A stretch of DNA of 64,000 bases from Pseudomonadota bacterium (GCA_023458055.1 JAEXAW010000006.1:186001-250000); one strand, 5' to 3'. Shown: positions 8,929 to 16,795, numbered from the stretch's first letter. The notes: generated by a model from the letters alone, not told the origin. Translations and numbers: made by a program.

Positions 8929-9503
8929 GCTATCGCCGCCTTTGCTTCTGCCCGGGCGCGGTTAAGTTCGGCCATGGCTTCGTCTGTGCCGCCCTTGTCC
9001 GGATGTGCTTCTGTCGCCTTGCAGCGGTAGGCGGCCTCGATGTCCTGGACCGAAACGTGCGTCGCGCTTAGTCCGAGGATTTCACGCCAGCTTTTGCGGC
9101 CGGGCGGCGCGGGCAAGGCAGTGAAGCCCTTGAACGTCTGGCGCACGATATGGAGGCCGCCGTGGCGCAACTCTGTGCGCCTCGCTTCAATCACATGATG
9201 GATGGCCTGCAGATTGTCTTCGACCTTCGGATAGCGATCAACCGCGATGCAGCGCTGGCCACCATCCCATTTGAACCAGGCGGCAACGCCGGTATCTTTG
9301 ATCTGGCCGGGATCAAGCCCGCCAGCATTGGACGATAGCGAGATCTCGGTGACCGGTTTTCCGGTGTCGCGGCCGAAAGCCTCCAGCGATTTCTTGACGT
9401 TGTTTAGCGCAGCGTCGAGCGATGAGCGGAACTGGCTCCGGTCTTTGCGATCCGTGCGCGGCAGGCCCTCGGGCCAATGGAGCGGATATTGTGGGATAGT
9501 CAC
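8925..9503 (-). CDS. J-domain protein of the phage early operon
   Basis: A 192-aa protein with a C-terminal DnaJ-type J-domain: SWREILGLSATHVSVQDIEAAYRCKATEAHPDKGGTDEAMAELNRA, including the HPD tripeptide needed to stimulate DnaK. The N-terminal ~120 residues are not recognised. Family knowledge suggests recruitment of host Hsp70, for example in replication complex remodelling; that role is inference. Overlaps the ParB-like gene by 4 bp. Confidence 0.75.
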   Translation of the reverse strand: MTIPQYPLHWPEGLPRTDRKDRSQFRSSLDAALNNVKKSLEAFGRDTGKPVTEISLSSNAGGLDPGQIKDTGVAAWFKWDGGQRCIAVDRYPKVEDNLQAIHHVIEARRTELRHGGLHIVRQTFKGFTALPAPPGRKSWREILGLSATHVSVQDIEAAYRCKATEAHPDKGGTDEAMAELNRARAEAKAAIA

Positions 9504-10339
9504 GCGGCTTCCTCCATCAGTTCCGCCAGCACTTCATCCCAACCTTCGCCGATGACCTTGGCGCTGGCGGCGTGGGTCGAGATGCCTGACCCGCGCGCCG
9601 CCATGATTTCGGCGTACCATTCGGCCTGTGTCGCGCCGCGCAGATATTCGACGAAGAGGGTGAAGGTCTCGCTGGTTTCCGGATCGTTTGGCAGATCGGT
9701 GAGTTTTTCGGTGATGGTGGCTGTCACGCCGGGCAGGATCGTGCCGGCATATTGATAGCGTTCCCCGCGCCAGCTCTGCCCCATTGCATTCAGCGCCAGA
9801 TCGACCGGTCGCTCGCCATGACGGTCGATCAGCTTTTCAATCCCGCGCGGATTGGTGAGGGTGTCCGGTTTGCATTGCTGGTTATTGCTAGTCTTGGACA
9901 CGGTGAACCCGTTCTTTTCGACCAGCGTTGCAACCAGTTTGGCTTTTGGATCGCCCGAGGCCAGCGCTGCGCGGTAGATTTCCAGCGGCGTCAGCGGTTT
10001 GCGACGGCTGTTGAACGCGACGAAGCGTTCTGCCTCGAGCGCGGGATCCGCAAGCGTGGTAATGACGCAAGGGAGCTGCGCGATATCGCCGCGCAGCCGT
10101 GCTGCAGCGAGGCGGTGCTGGCCGTCGATCACATAAAGCGCACCGTCCAAGCGACGGTTGACGACGAGCGGTTGGCAGAGCTCCCAATTCCAGGCTTGCG
10201 CGATGGTACGGATGAGCTTGGCCGACCGGCCATTCTCGATCGAGCGCTGATAGTCCGGATCGACCGAAAGCTGTTCGGGCAGGCAATATTGCAGGACCGG
10301 AATCAGACCCGATGGGGGGGGGTAGGATTGGGCGCTCAT
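9500..10339 (-). CDS. ParB/DGQHR-domain protein
   Basis: A 279-aa protein with a ParB/Srx-like fold signature: PEQLSVDPDYQR near the start, then QPLVVNRRLDGALYVIDGQHRLAAA. The DGQHR motif occurs in ParB-like nuclease and DGQHR-domain families. No HTH typical of chromosome-partition ParB is obvious and no ParA is nearby, so a partition role is not supported. It could be a DNA-binding or nuclease-like early protein. Confidence 0.65.
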   Translation of the reverse strand: MSAQSYPPPSGLIPVLQYCLPEQLSVDPDYQRSIENGRSAKLIRTIAQAWNWELCQPLVVNRRLDGALYVIDGQHRLAAARLRGDIAQLPCVITTLADPALEAERFVAFNSRRKPLTPLEIYRAALASGDPKAKLVATLVEKNGFTVSKTSNNQQCKPDTLTNPRGIEKLIDRHGERPVDLALNAMGQSWRGERYQYAGTILPGVTATITEKLTDLPNDPETSETFTLFVEYLRGATQAEWYAEIMAARGSGISTHAASAKVIGEGWDEVLAELMEEAA

Positions 10340-10701
10340 TCTGCATCCTCCCCGTCGTTATAGTCGTCATAACAGGGCTTGCACCAACCGTTGATTTCCA
10401 GATCATCGTTGCGAACGAGATCGTGGCAGCTTGCGCAGACTGCTACATCCGTCCCGAGATCCTGAATCGCCCAGGCGAAGGTTTGCGACCAATCGACTTG
10501 CTCGGCCCATTGCCAGTCGTCAGCAACGCGACCGCAGCGATCAAGGGTGATGATGCGCGTGCCATCAGGGATCTCCACACCCTCCCATCCACCAAGCGGA
10601 AGATTGGGCTCTTCAAAGTAATTAATTTTGAGACCTTGTAGATCGGCGAGCTTTTCCAGCGGGACCGATGCGCGCGAGCCGAATGCGATATGCTGGTTCA
10701 T
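10336..10701 (-). CDS. Hypothetical phage protein with zinc-ribbon
   Basis: A 121-aa acidic protein. The C-terminal half has CASCHDLV...WCKPCYDD, a probable four-cysteine zinc site, and ends in a very acidic tail. Part of the tightly overlapping leftward operon (4-bp overlaps each side). Function unknown. Confidence 0.6.
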   Translation of the reverse strand: MNQHIAFGSRASVPLEKLADLQGLKINYFEEPNLPLGGWEGVEIPDGTRIITLDRCGRVADDWQWAEQVDWSQTFAWAIQDLGTDVAVCASCHDLVRNDDLEINGWCKPCYDDYNDGEDAE

Positions 10702-10967
10702 GTTCCATACCCCATAATGTTGAGCGCCTTGGCGACGAGGTTCCAGACGTGGAGCCGTTTGCGGTCGTGATCGCGCACCAAAGCTTCGCGCTGGACGGTG
10801 AGATGGTGGGTGGCCTGGTCAAGCTGGGCGCGGCTGCGGCCCTTGAGCGTGCGAACGCGATAATCGCAGCGATTGTCGGTCCCGCCCTGATTATCGACGA
10901 GCATGCGCGCGAGTTCGGTGACCTCGCCGGTACGGGCGGAGTGAAGTTCGACGCTGACGACGATCAT
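10698..10967 (-). CDS. Conserved hypothetical phage protein
   Basis: An 89-aa protein beginning MIVVSVELHSARTGEVTELARM and ending HVWNLVAKALNIMGYGT. This pattern looks like a conserved small protein of alphaproteobacterial phages, from memory of similar sequences, but I know no function. Overlaps the HTH gene upstream and the zinc-ribbon gene downstream by 4 bp. Confidence 0.6.
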   Translation of the reverse strand: MIVVSVELHSARTGEVTELARMLVDNQGGTDNRCDYRVRTLKGRSRAQLDQATHHLTVQREALVRDHDRKRLHVWNLVAKALNIMGYGT

Positions 10968-11212
10968 GCCGGAATTCCTTGCGGATACGCGCGCGTGATC
11001 GCTTCGCCGAGCTGTTGGGTCGCAAGACGGATGTCGGCTTCGTGAAACTCCGGCTTGGGATAGAGGCGCGTCATGATCACGCTGACGGTCGAGCGCTTGA
11101 TCCCCATGATCTCCGCAATGCTATGCGGTTTGTGCCCCGCCAGATGGAGGCGCTCGACCTCCAGTTCGCGCGGGGTGCAGCCATAGCCTTCTTCGCGGTT
11201 GCGTCTGCTCAT
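10964..11212 (-). CDS. Small LuxR/GerE-type HTH protein
   Basis: An 82-aa protein with TPRELEVERLHLAGHKPHSIAEIMGIKRSTVSVIMTRLY, which fits the LuxR C-terminal helix-turn-helix. There is no sensor domain, so it is likely a bare DNA-binding regulator. Started at the ATG overlapping the upstream stop; a longer frame upstream is a low-complexity Arg/Pro shadow. Confidence 0.65.
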   Translation of the reverse strand: MSRRNREEGYGCTPRELEVERLHLAGHKPHSIAEIMGIKRSTVSVIMTRLYPKPEFHEADIRLATQQLGEAITRAYPQGIPA

Positions 11213-11397
11213 GGCCAGCGCCTCCGGTTGCGGGCGGCAAGGAGCGCGACGCGGCTCATTGCGATGCGGGCGAGGCGGCGGGCTTCCTGCCAAGCGGCGA
11301 TATGCGCGAAATGGTAGCCGTCGAAGGTCCATTCGGCGTAGTTCTGGCCGTGCGGGGCGCGGCGCTGAGACGGCGGGGGGAAGAGCATGGCCATCAT
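11209..11397 (-). CDS. Small hypothetical phage protein
   Basis: 62 aa, starting MMAMLFPPPSQRRAPHGQNYAEW and rich in Arg and Ala at the C-terminus. No domain recognised. Its ATG overlaps the upstream stop and its stop overlaps the next start, so it fits the operon's coupling pattern, which is the main support for it. Confidence 0.45.
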   Translation of the reverse strand: MMAMLFPPPSQRRAPHGQNYAEWTFDGYHFAHIAAWQEARRLARIAMSRVALLAARNRRRWP

Positions 11398-11906
11398 GCC
11401 GCGCCCGCCAGTTCGGGGATCGGGTGCGGCACGCGTACGAAGTCGATCACGGTGACGATGGGGTTATTGGCCCACGACACTTCGGGAACCTGCAGCGAGA
11501 GGTTTCTGTCCCAAGCCGAAGCATAGGTGCGCTCATTGGCATAGCCTTCGGCGGCGATTTCGGCGGCGCTGATGTCCTGTAGCCGTTCGGTACGGACGGC
11601 CGTCACGACCAGATGCTGGCGGTGCGATGCCTTGGGCAAGGTCCGCGCGAAGCGGCGCTGGCCGAGCGCGGAGATATCGCCGCGTTCCAGATCTGCAGCA
11701 AAATGAATGAAGGCACCTTCGGCAATGGCCAGCGTCGGGGCGGACTGGTCATAGCGCCGGTCGAAATGAAAGGGCTCGCGAACCCATAGCCGATCCCCCA
11801 CGATGCAGCGCGATAGCAGGCCTGCCGGGCGGCGCAGCGTTGCCAGATGGCCGTCCATGACGCGGTTTATCTGCGGCTCGATAATGCTGACGGGATGGTC
11901 GGTCAT
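11394..11906 (-). CDS. ASCH/PUA-like phage protein
   Basis: A 170-aa protein with the signature of a widespread phage family related to ASCH domains: GDRLWVREPF, then RLQDISAAEIAAEGYA, and a terminal WANNPIVTVIDFVRV. ASCH/PUA folds bind RNA or modified bases in known members. The exact role in phages is not established. Sits between the large ParB-like gene and a small ORF with 4-bp overlaps. Confidence 0.6.
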   Translation of the reverse strand: MTDHPVSIIEPQINRVMDGHLATLRRPAGLLSRCIVGDRLWVREPFHFDRRYDQSAPTLAIAEGAFIHFAADLERGDISALGQRRFARTLPKASHRQHLVVTAVRTERLQDISAAEIAAEGYANERTYASAWDRNLSLQVPEVSWANNPIVTVIDFVRVPHPIPELAGAA

Positions 11907-13813
11907 AGGGCTGGCTCCGGTTGCTTGTCTTTCACGGTGTCGGATTTTTGAGCGACGACGGGACTTGTGTCCGTCGCATGAGCGACAAAGGACAGCGCGG
12001 GATGCACCCAGTGAAGCGCTTCGGTGCTTTCATTGCCGGTGCCATTCAGCACGCCGACAACCGCGCCGGTAACGATGTTGGCCGGACTTTTGTGCCAATG
12101 GCGGAAGGACTCCTCGGCAACATAGGGTTGCGCGAAGCCGAGCTGGGTGAGCTTGGGGAAGAGGCCGACAAAGGCGGAGTCGGGCGTCCAATAGCGGCGC
12201 AGCTGCTGATCGTCGGCGTCTGCCTCGGCGGCGATCCGGTCATGCAGCGGAACGCGCCAGCCTTCGATAGCGGCCGAGCGGATCAGCGCCGATCCGGCGA
12301 CCAGCGCGGCAACGAGCTCCTTGGTCCCAGGCCCTTCGAGGCGGAAGGCCGAGAAGGCGGCGCCGAGATCGGGCTCGCGCATGAAGCGCATCGCCATGAC
12401 CAGCTCGAGCGCTTCATTCCACACGATGCCGCCCCAGCAATCGAGATGGGGAGCGACAATGTCCGAAGGTTCATGGTCGCTGCCCCATTCGGACGCAATC
12501 GCCCGCATTCCGGTTTGCGCGGGCTTGTCCTTGCCGAGCAGCATGCGCGCCTGGGCGAACAGCAGATAATCGCTGGCCAGGCTGTCCGGTACATAGGTTG
12601 GATCGTTGACGGCTGTGCGGAGATCATCGACCAGCACCGCGCGGAGCAACTGGCGGCGGAGCGAACGAACGATCTCGATCCCGTCGGCGGTGAGACCATG
12701 GTCATCCTTGGCTTTTTGCCGCGCCTGCTGGCCGTAAATGCCGCGTGATTCGATCGCGTTGCTCTCGCCGAGCGTCAGTGCGCCCGCCGGTTTGGCACCC
12801 GCCGCCTTCTGTGCCTTGCGGCTCGCCCACCAATAGTTGGTCTCGATCTGCCCATCTTCATCGACGACGAGTTGCGCGACGATTTCACCGGGCGGCAGTT
12901 TGATATCGCCATTTTTATTGACCTTGGGTTCAACCGCGAGGGCGTAATCGGTGCCGCCATTCGGCAATTGCGGTGGCGCATCGACAAAGCGCAGGTCGCG
13001 GCCGAGGCCGGTGGCGACCCGGATTGCATCGCGTTCGACGCTCAATATTTCTTCAGCGAGGCGACGCAGCAGGGCTTCATCAGCGATGCGGCCGCGTTCG
13101 GGCCCGTCGGCAAACAGATCCAGTTCAAAACGCCCGCCGGCCGCGCGATAGACCACATCACCGACCAGCGCGAGCAGGCGCTCGTGATCGCGGTTGCCGA
13201 TCTTGAGCCAGGCGCGGATATGATGCGCTTGGGCCATATAGCGGGGTTGGTTGCGGAAATGCTCCCACGCGGCTGCCTGCAGATCTTCATCAGCGGTCGC
13301 GGCGTAGGCCGATGCCTGCTCGATATCGATGTCTCCGGCGATATAGGCTTCGCGGATCGGGGGCAGGAGTTCGCCCAGGCGGCGCATGCGGCGCACCCAT
13401 GTTTCGGTCTGGCCGAGATTGGCGGCGATGGCGTCAATTCTTGATCCGGCTGCATGGGCGGCGGCGATGGCGGCATGGACCTCATAGGGGCGCAGATCAC
13501 GGCGCATGAGGTTTTCGGTGGTGGAGAGTTCGATCAGTTCCGCCGAAGTAAGGTCGCGCACCTTCACCGGAATGGCGAAATCGGGAGGCAGCGCGCCCGA
13601 GGTGACCAGCTTGTGGATCGCGCGCAGACGACGGCCGCCCGCGACGACGCCAAAGCGGCCATCGTCCATCGGGTGAGCGACCAGATTTTCGAGCAGGCCA
13701 TGCTGGAGGATCGAGCTTTCGAGCGCGGCGGTGGCGTCCGCATCCTCGGCGTTGGTGCGCACGTTCAAGGGCGAGACCAGGAGCATAGCGGGGGTGAGAA
13801 TTTCAAGCGTCAT
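11903..13813 (-). CDS. Large ParB-like partition/nuclease-domain protein
   Basis: A 636-aa protein. The first ~200 residues match ParB: NVRTNAEDADATAALESSILQHGLLENLVAHP, then VVAGGRRLRAIHKL, TTENLMRRDLRPYEVHAA and a helix-turn-helix (SRIDAIAANLGQTETWVRRMRRLGELLPPIREAYIAGDI). The long C-terminal part is unassigned. Such ParB-type proteins are common in plasmids and phages, but no ParA or parS cluster is visible. Start ATG overlaps the previous stop. Confidence 0.75.
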   Translation of the reverse strand: MTLEILTPAMLLVSPLNVRTNAEDADATAALESSILQHGLLENLVAHPMDDGRFGVVAGGRRLRAIHKLVTSGALPPDFAIPVKVRDLTSAELIELSTTENLMRRDLRPYEVHAAIAAAHAAGSRIDAIAANLGQTETWVRRMRRLGELLPPIREAYIAGDIDIEQASAYAATADEDLQAAAWEHFRNQPRYMAQAHHIRAWLKIGNRDHERLLALVGDVVYRAAGGRFELDLFADGPERGRIADEALLRRLAEEILSVERDAIRVATGLGRDLRFVDAPPQLPNGGTDYALAVEPKVNKNGDIKLPPGEIVAQLVVDEDGQIETNYWWASRKAQKAAGAKPAGALTLGESNAIESRGIYGQQARQKAKDDHGLTADGIEIVRSLRRQLLRAVLVDDLRTAVNDPTYVPDSLASDYLLFAQARMLLGKDKPAQTGMRAIASEWGSDHEPSDIVAPHLDCWGGIVWNEALELVMAMRFMREPDLGAAFSAFRLEGPGTKELVAALVAGSALIRSAAIEGWRVPLHDRIAAEADADDQQLRRYWTPDSAFVGLFPKLTQLGFAQPYVAEESFRHWHKSPANIVTGAVVGVLNGTGNESTEALHWVHPALSFVAHATDTSPVVAQKSDTVKDKQPEPAL

Positions 13814-14073
13814 CAACTTAGCCTTTTCGACATGCCCTGATAAAATTCGGAGCGCATGCCGCGCTTGGCGGTATCGAACAGCGCGACCGGGGCGGGTTGT
13901 TTGGGAAAGCCGGGCTTGCGTACCAGCGGCCCGCCGCTGGCCTCGCGCTTCAGGCCCATGCCGGGGCGGTGGCGGCAATCGACATCGGGGCGGACGCCGC
14001 AATAATCGCAGGGAAAGCCTTCAAGCTGGGCCTTATGGACCGGCGGACGGGCGTGGGTGTGCGGGCTTGCCAT
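13813..14073 (-). CDS. Small phage protein with CxxC...CxH motif
   Basis: An 86-aa basic protein. The segment GFPCDYCGVRPDVDCRHRPG is a likely one-zinc knuckle resembling those in other phage proteins. Started at the ATG that leaves only 4 bp after the GapR-like gene. Function unknown. Confidence 0.55.
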   Translation of the reverse strand: MASPHTHARPPVHKAQLEGFPCDYCGVRPDVDCRHRPGMGLKREASGGPLVRKPGFPKQPAPVALFDTAKRGMRSEFYQGMSKRLS

Positions 14074-14077
14074 CGCT

Positions 14078-14320
14078 CTAGTCCATGCCCAGCGCGGCGA
14101 GATAGGTTTGCAGGATCGCGTCGCGTTCCTGCCGGTCATGCGGCTGCATTGCGCGCAACCGGATCACTTCATTGACGAGCTTGGTGTCATAGCCTTGCCC
14201 CTTGATTTCGGAATCGAGGTCCCGGATGTCGTCGGCGATGCCCTTCTTTTCCTCGATCAGGCGCTCCTTGCGCTCGATGAACAGCCGCAACTGGTCGGCG
14301 GCAACATTTCCTTCAGCCAT
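14078..14320 (-). CDS. GapR-family (DUF2312) DNA-binding protein
   Basis: An 80-aa protein with the GapR family pattern: ADQLRLFIERKERLIEEKKGIADDIRDLDSEIKGQGYDTKLVNEVIRLR...ERDAILQTYLAALGM. GapR is an alphaproteobacterial nucleoid protein that forms coiled-coil tetramers around overtwisted DNA ahead of forks and polymerases. Here it is encoded within the phage early operon, so it may serve phage replication or transcription; that part is inference. Confidence 0.85.
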   Translation of the reverse strand: MAEGNVAADQLRLFIERKERLIEEKKGIADDIRDLDSEIKGQGYDTKLVNEVIRLRAMQPHDRQERDAILQTYLAALGMD

Positions 14321-14453
14321 GGGTCAGGGTTCCTTTTTCGGCGAGAGAGAATAGCGCCGCGGCGAAGGCCGCGAGCGTGGAGAGGATGAGCGCGATGAAG
14401 ATGCGGCGGGCGCCCTTATGAATTGGTGGGCGGGTCACAGCATGATCTCGCAT
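14313..14453 (-). CDS. Small single-span membrane protein
   Basis: 46 aa with a basic N-terminus (MRDHAVTRPPIHKGARR) followed by one hydrophobic helix (IFIALILSTLAAFAAALFSL). Overlaps the upstream gene by 19 bp and the GapR-like gene by 8 bp. No family recognised; existence is supported mainly by the clean transmembrane segment and operon position. Confidence 0.4.
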   Translation of the reverse strand: MRDHAVTRPPIHKGARRIFIALILSTLAAFAAALFSLAEKGTLTHG

Positions 14454-14740
14454 TGATTGTGCGGAAGCTTGTTCTCGTCGGCGACGGCGATGGTCGATTG
14501 CAGCGCATTCTGACAATCGATCATCACCAGCTGCACCGCGATCTGAAAGGATGCCATGGTCAAACCCGGATCGGGCGCGCTACCGCTCACACGGACCACT
14601 GCATCCATGGCCTGTTGGCGCGCATGAAATGCGATATCGACGACTTGTTGGGCGCGATCGCGGGTAAATTTGGCAGTCATTAGAGACTGGATAAGCAGCT
14701 GCTTCGCTGCGGCGTCTCTGGTCGCCTTGTCCTCGCTCAT
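14435..14740 (-). CDS. Hypothetical phage protein
   Basis: A 101-aa protein, largely helical by composition, with no recognised motif (MSEDKATRDAAAKQLLIQSL...). The start codon overlaps the upstream stop by 4 bp. Function unknown. Confidence 0.5.
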   Translation of the reverse strand: MSEDKATRDAAAKQLLIQSLMTAKFTRDRAQQVVDIAFHARQQAMDAVVRVSGSAPDPGLTMASFQIAVQLVMIDCQNALQSTIAVADENKLPHNQCEIML

Positions 14741-15165
14741 GCCGCGCTCCTTTCGGCGAGTGGTACGCAGGCGCTGCAGCGGTCTGGCTCCACCCAATGA
14801 CAAGGCTGGCCGGTGACGTCGATGCAGGCGCGGGAGAAAGTGCAGCCACAGTCGCGGCAGATTTGTGGGACCGGCAAATCGGGATTGTCGGGATCCTCGA
14901 CCCTTGCGGCGAGCTGACGCACGATGGCGCGATCGATACGGAGCAGAGAGGCGAGGGCATAGATCAGCGCATTGGCATCGCCATTATATTCGCCGGTCTC
15001 TTCCAGATGTTTGAGGCGCAGGAGAAAGGAATCGGCATTGGCCGGGCTACCATTCAGCAAATCGGCAACGCGGCGGCGGGTGAGCCCGGCGGCCTTGCGT
15101 CGGAGCGCGATATAGCGGCCCGGGTGCATCGGGGCCGGTCGTTTCACGGAAGATTTGCGGGCCAT
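14737..15165 (-). CDS. HTH protein with C-terminal zinc cluster
   Basis: A 142-aa protein. The N-terminal part (PGRYIALRRKAAGLTRRRVADLLNG) looks like an XRE-type helix-turn-helix. The C-terminus has seven cysteines in the pattern CRDCGCTFSRAC...PCHWVEPDRCSAC, which recalls a conserved phage zinc module ending in 'CHWVEPDLCSAC'. Likely a regulator. It lies downstream of a repeat-rich intergenic stretch that may be its promoter. Confidence 0.6.
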   Translation of the reverse strand: MARKSSVKRPAPMHPGRYIALRRKAAGLTRRRVADLLNGSPANADSFLLRLKHLEETGEYNGDANALIYALASLLRIDRAIVRQLAARVEDPDNPDLPVPQICRDCGCTFSRACIDVTGQPCHWVEPDRCSACVPLAERSAA

Positions 15166-15190
15166 CGCTCAGCCTTTCGGGCAAGAGGGT

Positions 15191-15329
15191 GGCGTTACCG
15201 GAAACGCTAAAATCGATCCGGCAACGCCACAGTCTAGTGGGTGGATTACAGATTCAACCAAATTGGACCGGAAAGCGCCGGTCCGCCGCCTTTTGGCCAC
15301 TGTGGCCAAAAACTGGGACCAAAAACTGG
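15191..15329. promoter_or_regulatory. Repeat-dense control region beside the CII-like gene
   Basis: Three elements lie between the CII-like and HTH-zinc genes. One is an inverted repeat GGCGTTACCGG/CCGGCAACGCC (15191-15201, 15218-15228; 10 of 11 pairs). The second is a perfect palindrome with 10-bp arms TTTTGGCCAC/GTGGCCAAAA around one base (15291-15311). The third is a direct repeat of CCAAAAACTGG at 15306 and 15319, 13 bp apart. Probably operators or an activator site. Confidence 0.5.
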
Positions 15330-15860
15330 TCAGCCGGGATCCGGAGGGCCGGTGGCTGGATGATCGGTTTCGGGGGATGTCGTCTGGTCCTGCGGCACGC
15401 AGCCCGAGGCGCTGCCGCTCAAGATCGGTTTGGCGCGATTGAGCTGGGCGATGGCTTCATCGACCTCGCGCAGCGCGCTTTGCTTGCGGCGGCGGTCGGC
15501 GCCAGGCTGTGCGGCTTCGACCAGGGCTGCATGGGCTTCGCCGCATTCGCGGATGCTGTCGGCGGCGATGCGACCCAAAGCGGCTTCATCCGCGAATTTG
15601 AACACATGGGCGCTGTCGAGGCGCTGCGCATAGCATTCAAACAGCGGTGCGCCGGTGCCGCCCGCTTCGCGATAGGCCAGATCGAGCAGGATCGCATCGG
15701 CCATCGGCACCTGCAGCGGCTTATCCGGATCGCCCCAACTCCGCACGGTCGAGGCGGATTTTTCGACAACCGCCGCCATGTCGTCATAGCCTTCGGGCAG
15801 ATGCCCGGCGATGCGCGCCAGCGCCTGATCGATGGAAAGGGGCGCGCGCAGCTTGGTCAT
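15330..15860 (-). CDS. CII-like phage regulatory protein
   Basis: A 176-aa protein with similarity to phage regulatory CII-type proteins: LSIDQALARIAGHLPEGYDDMAAVVEKSASTVRSWGDPDKPLQVPMADAILLDLAYREAGG. The first ~60 residues contain the likely helix-turn-helix. Second gene of the leftward operon, the position of CII-type activators. I start it at MTKLRAPL rather than 13 codons earlier, where there is no supporting context. Confidence 0.6.
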   Translation of the reverse strand: MTKLRAPLSIDQALARIAGHLPEGYDDMAAVVEKSASTVRSWGDPDKPLQVPMADAILLDLAYREAGGTGAPLFECYAQRLDSAHVFKFADEAALGRIAADSIRECGEAHAALVEAAQPGADRRRKQSALREVDEAIAQLNRAKPILSGSASGCVPQDQTTSPETDHPATGPPDPG

Positions 15861-15972
15861 GGACGGTCCGTTTCCGTGTAAATGACAGTAAAGCGACACG
15901 CCGATTGGAGCGGACGCAGCGCGGCAGCGCGGTTACACCGGCAAGCGCAAAGGGAGAGGAAACCGGGCGCGG

Positions 15973-16314
15973 TCACCGTGCGACCCCCAACAGGTCAGGG
16001 TCGGTGGCCGCGCCCGGGGCAGCGGGGGCTGCTGCCGGAGGAAGAGGGGAGGGCGATTCAGATGCGGCCGGGCCAGATACAACAGGCGCAGCAGGCGCAA
16101 GATCGCGCGGATAGATATCAGGGCGCAGCTCGTGCCGCGAAATGCCGGTTTCGGCTTCGACCAGCAGGACGTGTTCGGCGGGGAGAACTTTTTTTGCTTT
16201 CACCCACTTCCACACTGCCGGTTGAGATAGCCGACACAGGCGGGCCATCGCAGCCTGACCGCCAACGCGGTCGATTGCTTCTATTAGCCGAGCGTGTGCC
16301 GAGTGCGAATCCAT
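15973..16314 (-). CDS. Cro/YdaS-like regulator
   Basis: A 113-aa protein with a compact HTH at the N-terminus: LIEAIDRVGGQAAMARLCRLSQPAVWKWVKAKKVLPAEHVLLVEAETGISRHELRPDIYP, the pattern of Cro/YdaS proteins. The C-terminal ~40 residues are Ala/Pro rich. First gene of the leftward operon, divergent from the repressor. A promoter TTGACT-16-TATTAA on the minus strand ends about 7 nt before its ATG, and no Shine-Dalgarno is seen. Confidence 0.75.
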   Translation of the reverse strand: MDSHSAHARLIEAIDRVGGQAAMARLCRLSQPAVWKWVKAKKVLPAEHVLLVEAETGISRHELRPDIYPRDLAPAAPVVSGPAASESPSPLPPAAAPAAPGAATDPDLLGVAR

Positions 16315-16393
16315 GGCGACAATTAATAACTCGGTTTATCGCAGAGTCAATAACCGTATTTTTCGCTCGCTCAATAACTCTAGCTATATATTG
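16315..16393. promoter_or_regulatory. Divergent lysis-lysogeny control region with three operators
   Basis: AATAAC occurs at 16325, 16349 and 16373, exactly 24 bp apart and in the same orientation, each preceded by T or C pairs. Copy 1 overlaps the minus-strand -10 (TATTAA, 16323-16328) and copy 2 the minus-strand -35 (TTGACT, 16345-16350) of the Cro-like gene. Copy 3 lies just upstream of TATATA (16385-16390), the likely -10 of the repressor gene, whose -35 is poor. The layout resembles lambda OR. Confidence 0.65.
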
Positions 16394-16795
16394 ATGCAGA
16401 TGGAGTTAGGAGAACGAATCGAGAGGTTAATGGAGCTGCGACAATTGTCGCAGGCTGAACTTGCGCGCCGTGTCGGGCTTACGCAGCCGGCCATTTTTGC
16501 GATCATTCGCAGAAACAAATCGGGCACCAAGAGCCTGCACAAAATCGCTCGAGCACTTCATACCACGTCGGAATATTTGCTTGGCGAAACTGACGAGGTG
16601 AATGGCCAGCTTGGTCTCCAGTTCAGTCCCGAGGAAATAAGGTGGGTCGATTCACTTCGCCGCCTTGCCCAATCAGATCGATCTGCAATTCTGCAGGTCA
16701 CCGATTCTTTGGCAAAGGATACACGCCGAGAGGTTCCCACACTCCATTCCCCAAAGGCCGACTATCTGGCCGAAGACGAAAAGGAGTGGCTATGA
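16394..16795 (+). CDS. CI-like XRE-family repressor
   Basis: A 133-aa protein with an XRE helix-turn-helix: GERIERLMELRQLSQAELARRVGLTQPAIFAIIRRNKSGTKSLHKIARALHTTSEYLLGETDE. It lacks a LexA-type peptidase, so induction would not be by simple self-cleavage. I start at the ATG just after the -10 TATATA, because upstream codons would fall within the operators. That makes the mRNA near-leaderless, as for lambda cI from PRM. Confidence 0.75.
   Translation: MQMELGERIERLMELRQLSQAELARRVGLTQPAIFAIIRRNKSGTKSLHKIARALHTTSEYLLGETDEVNGQLGLQFSPEEIRWVDSLRRLAQSDRSAILQVTDSLAKDTRREVPTLHSPKADYLAEDEKEWL

Noticed and set aside
15973..16314. Cro-like gene as the prophage repressor
   Set aside because: It heads the leftward early operon and has the stronger promoter overlapped by operators 1 and 2; the rightward XRE gene fits the repressor role better.
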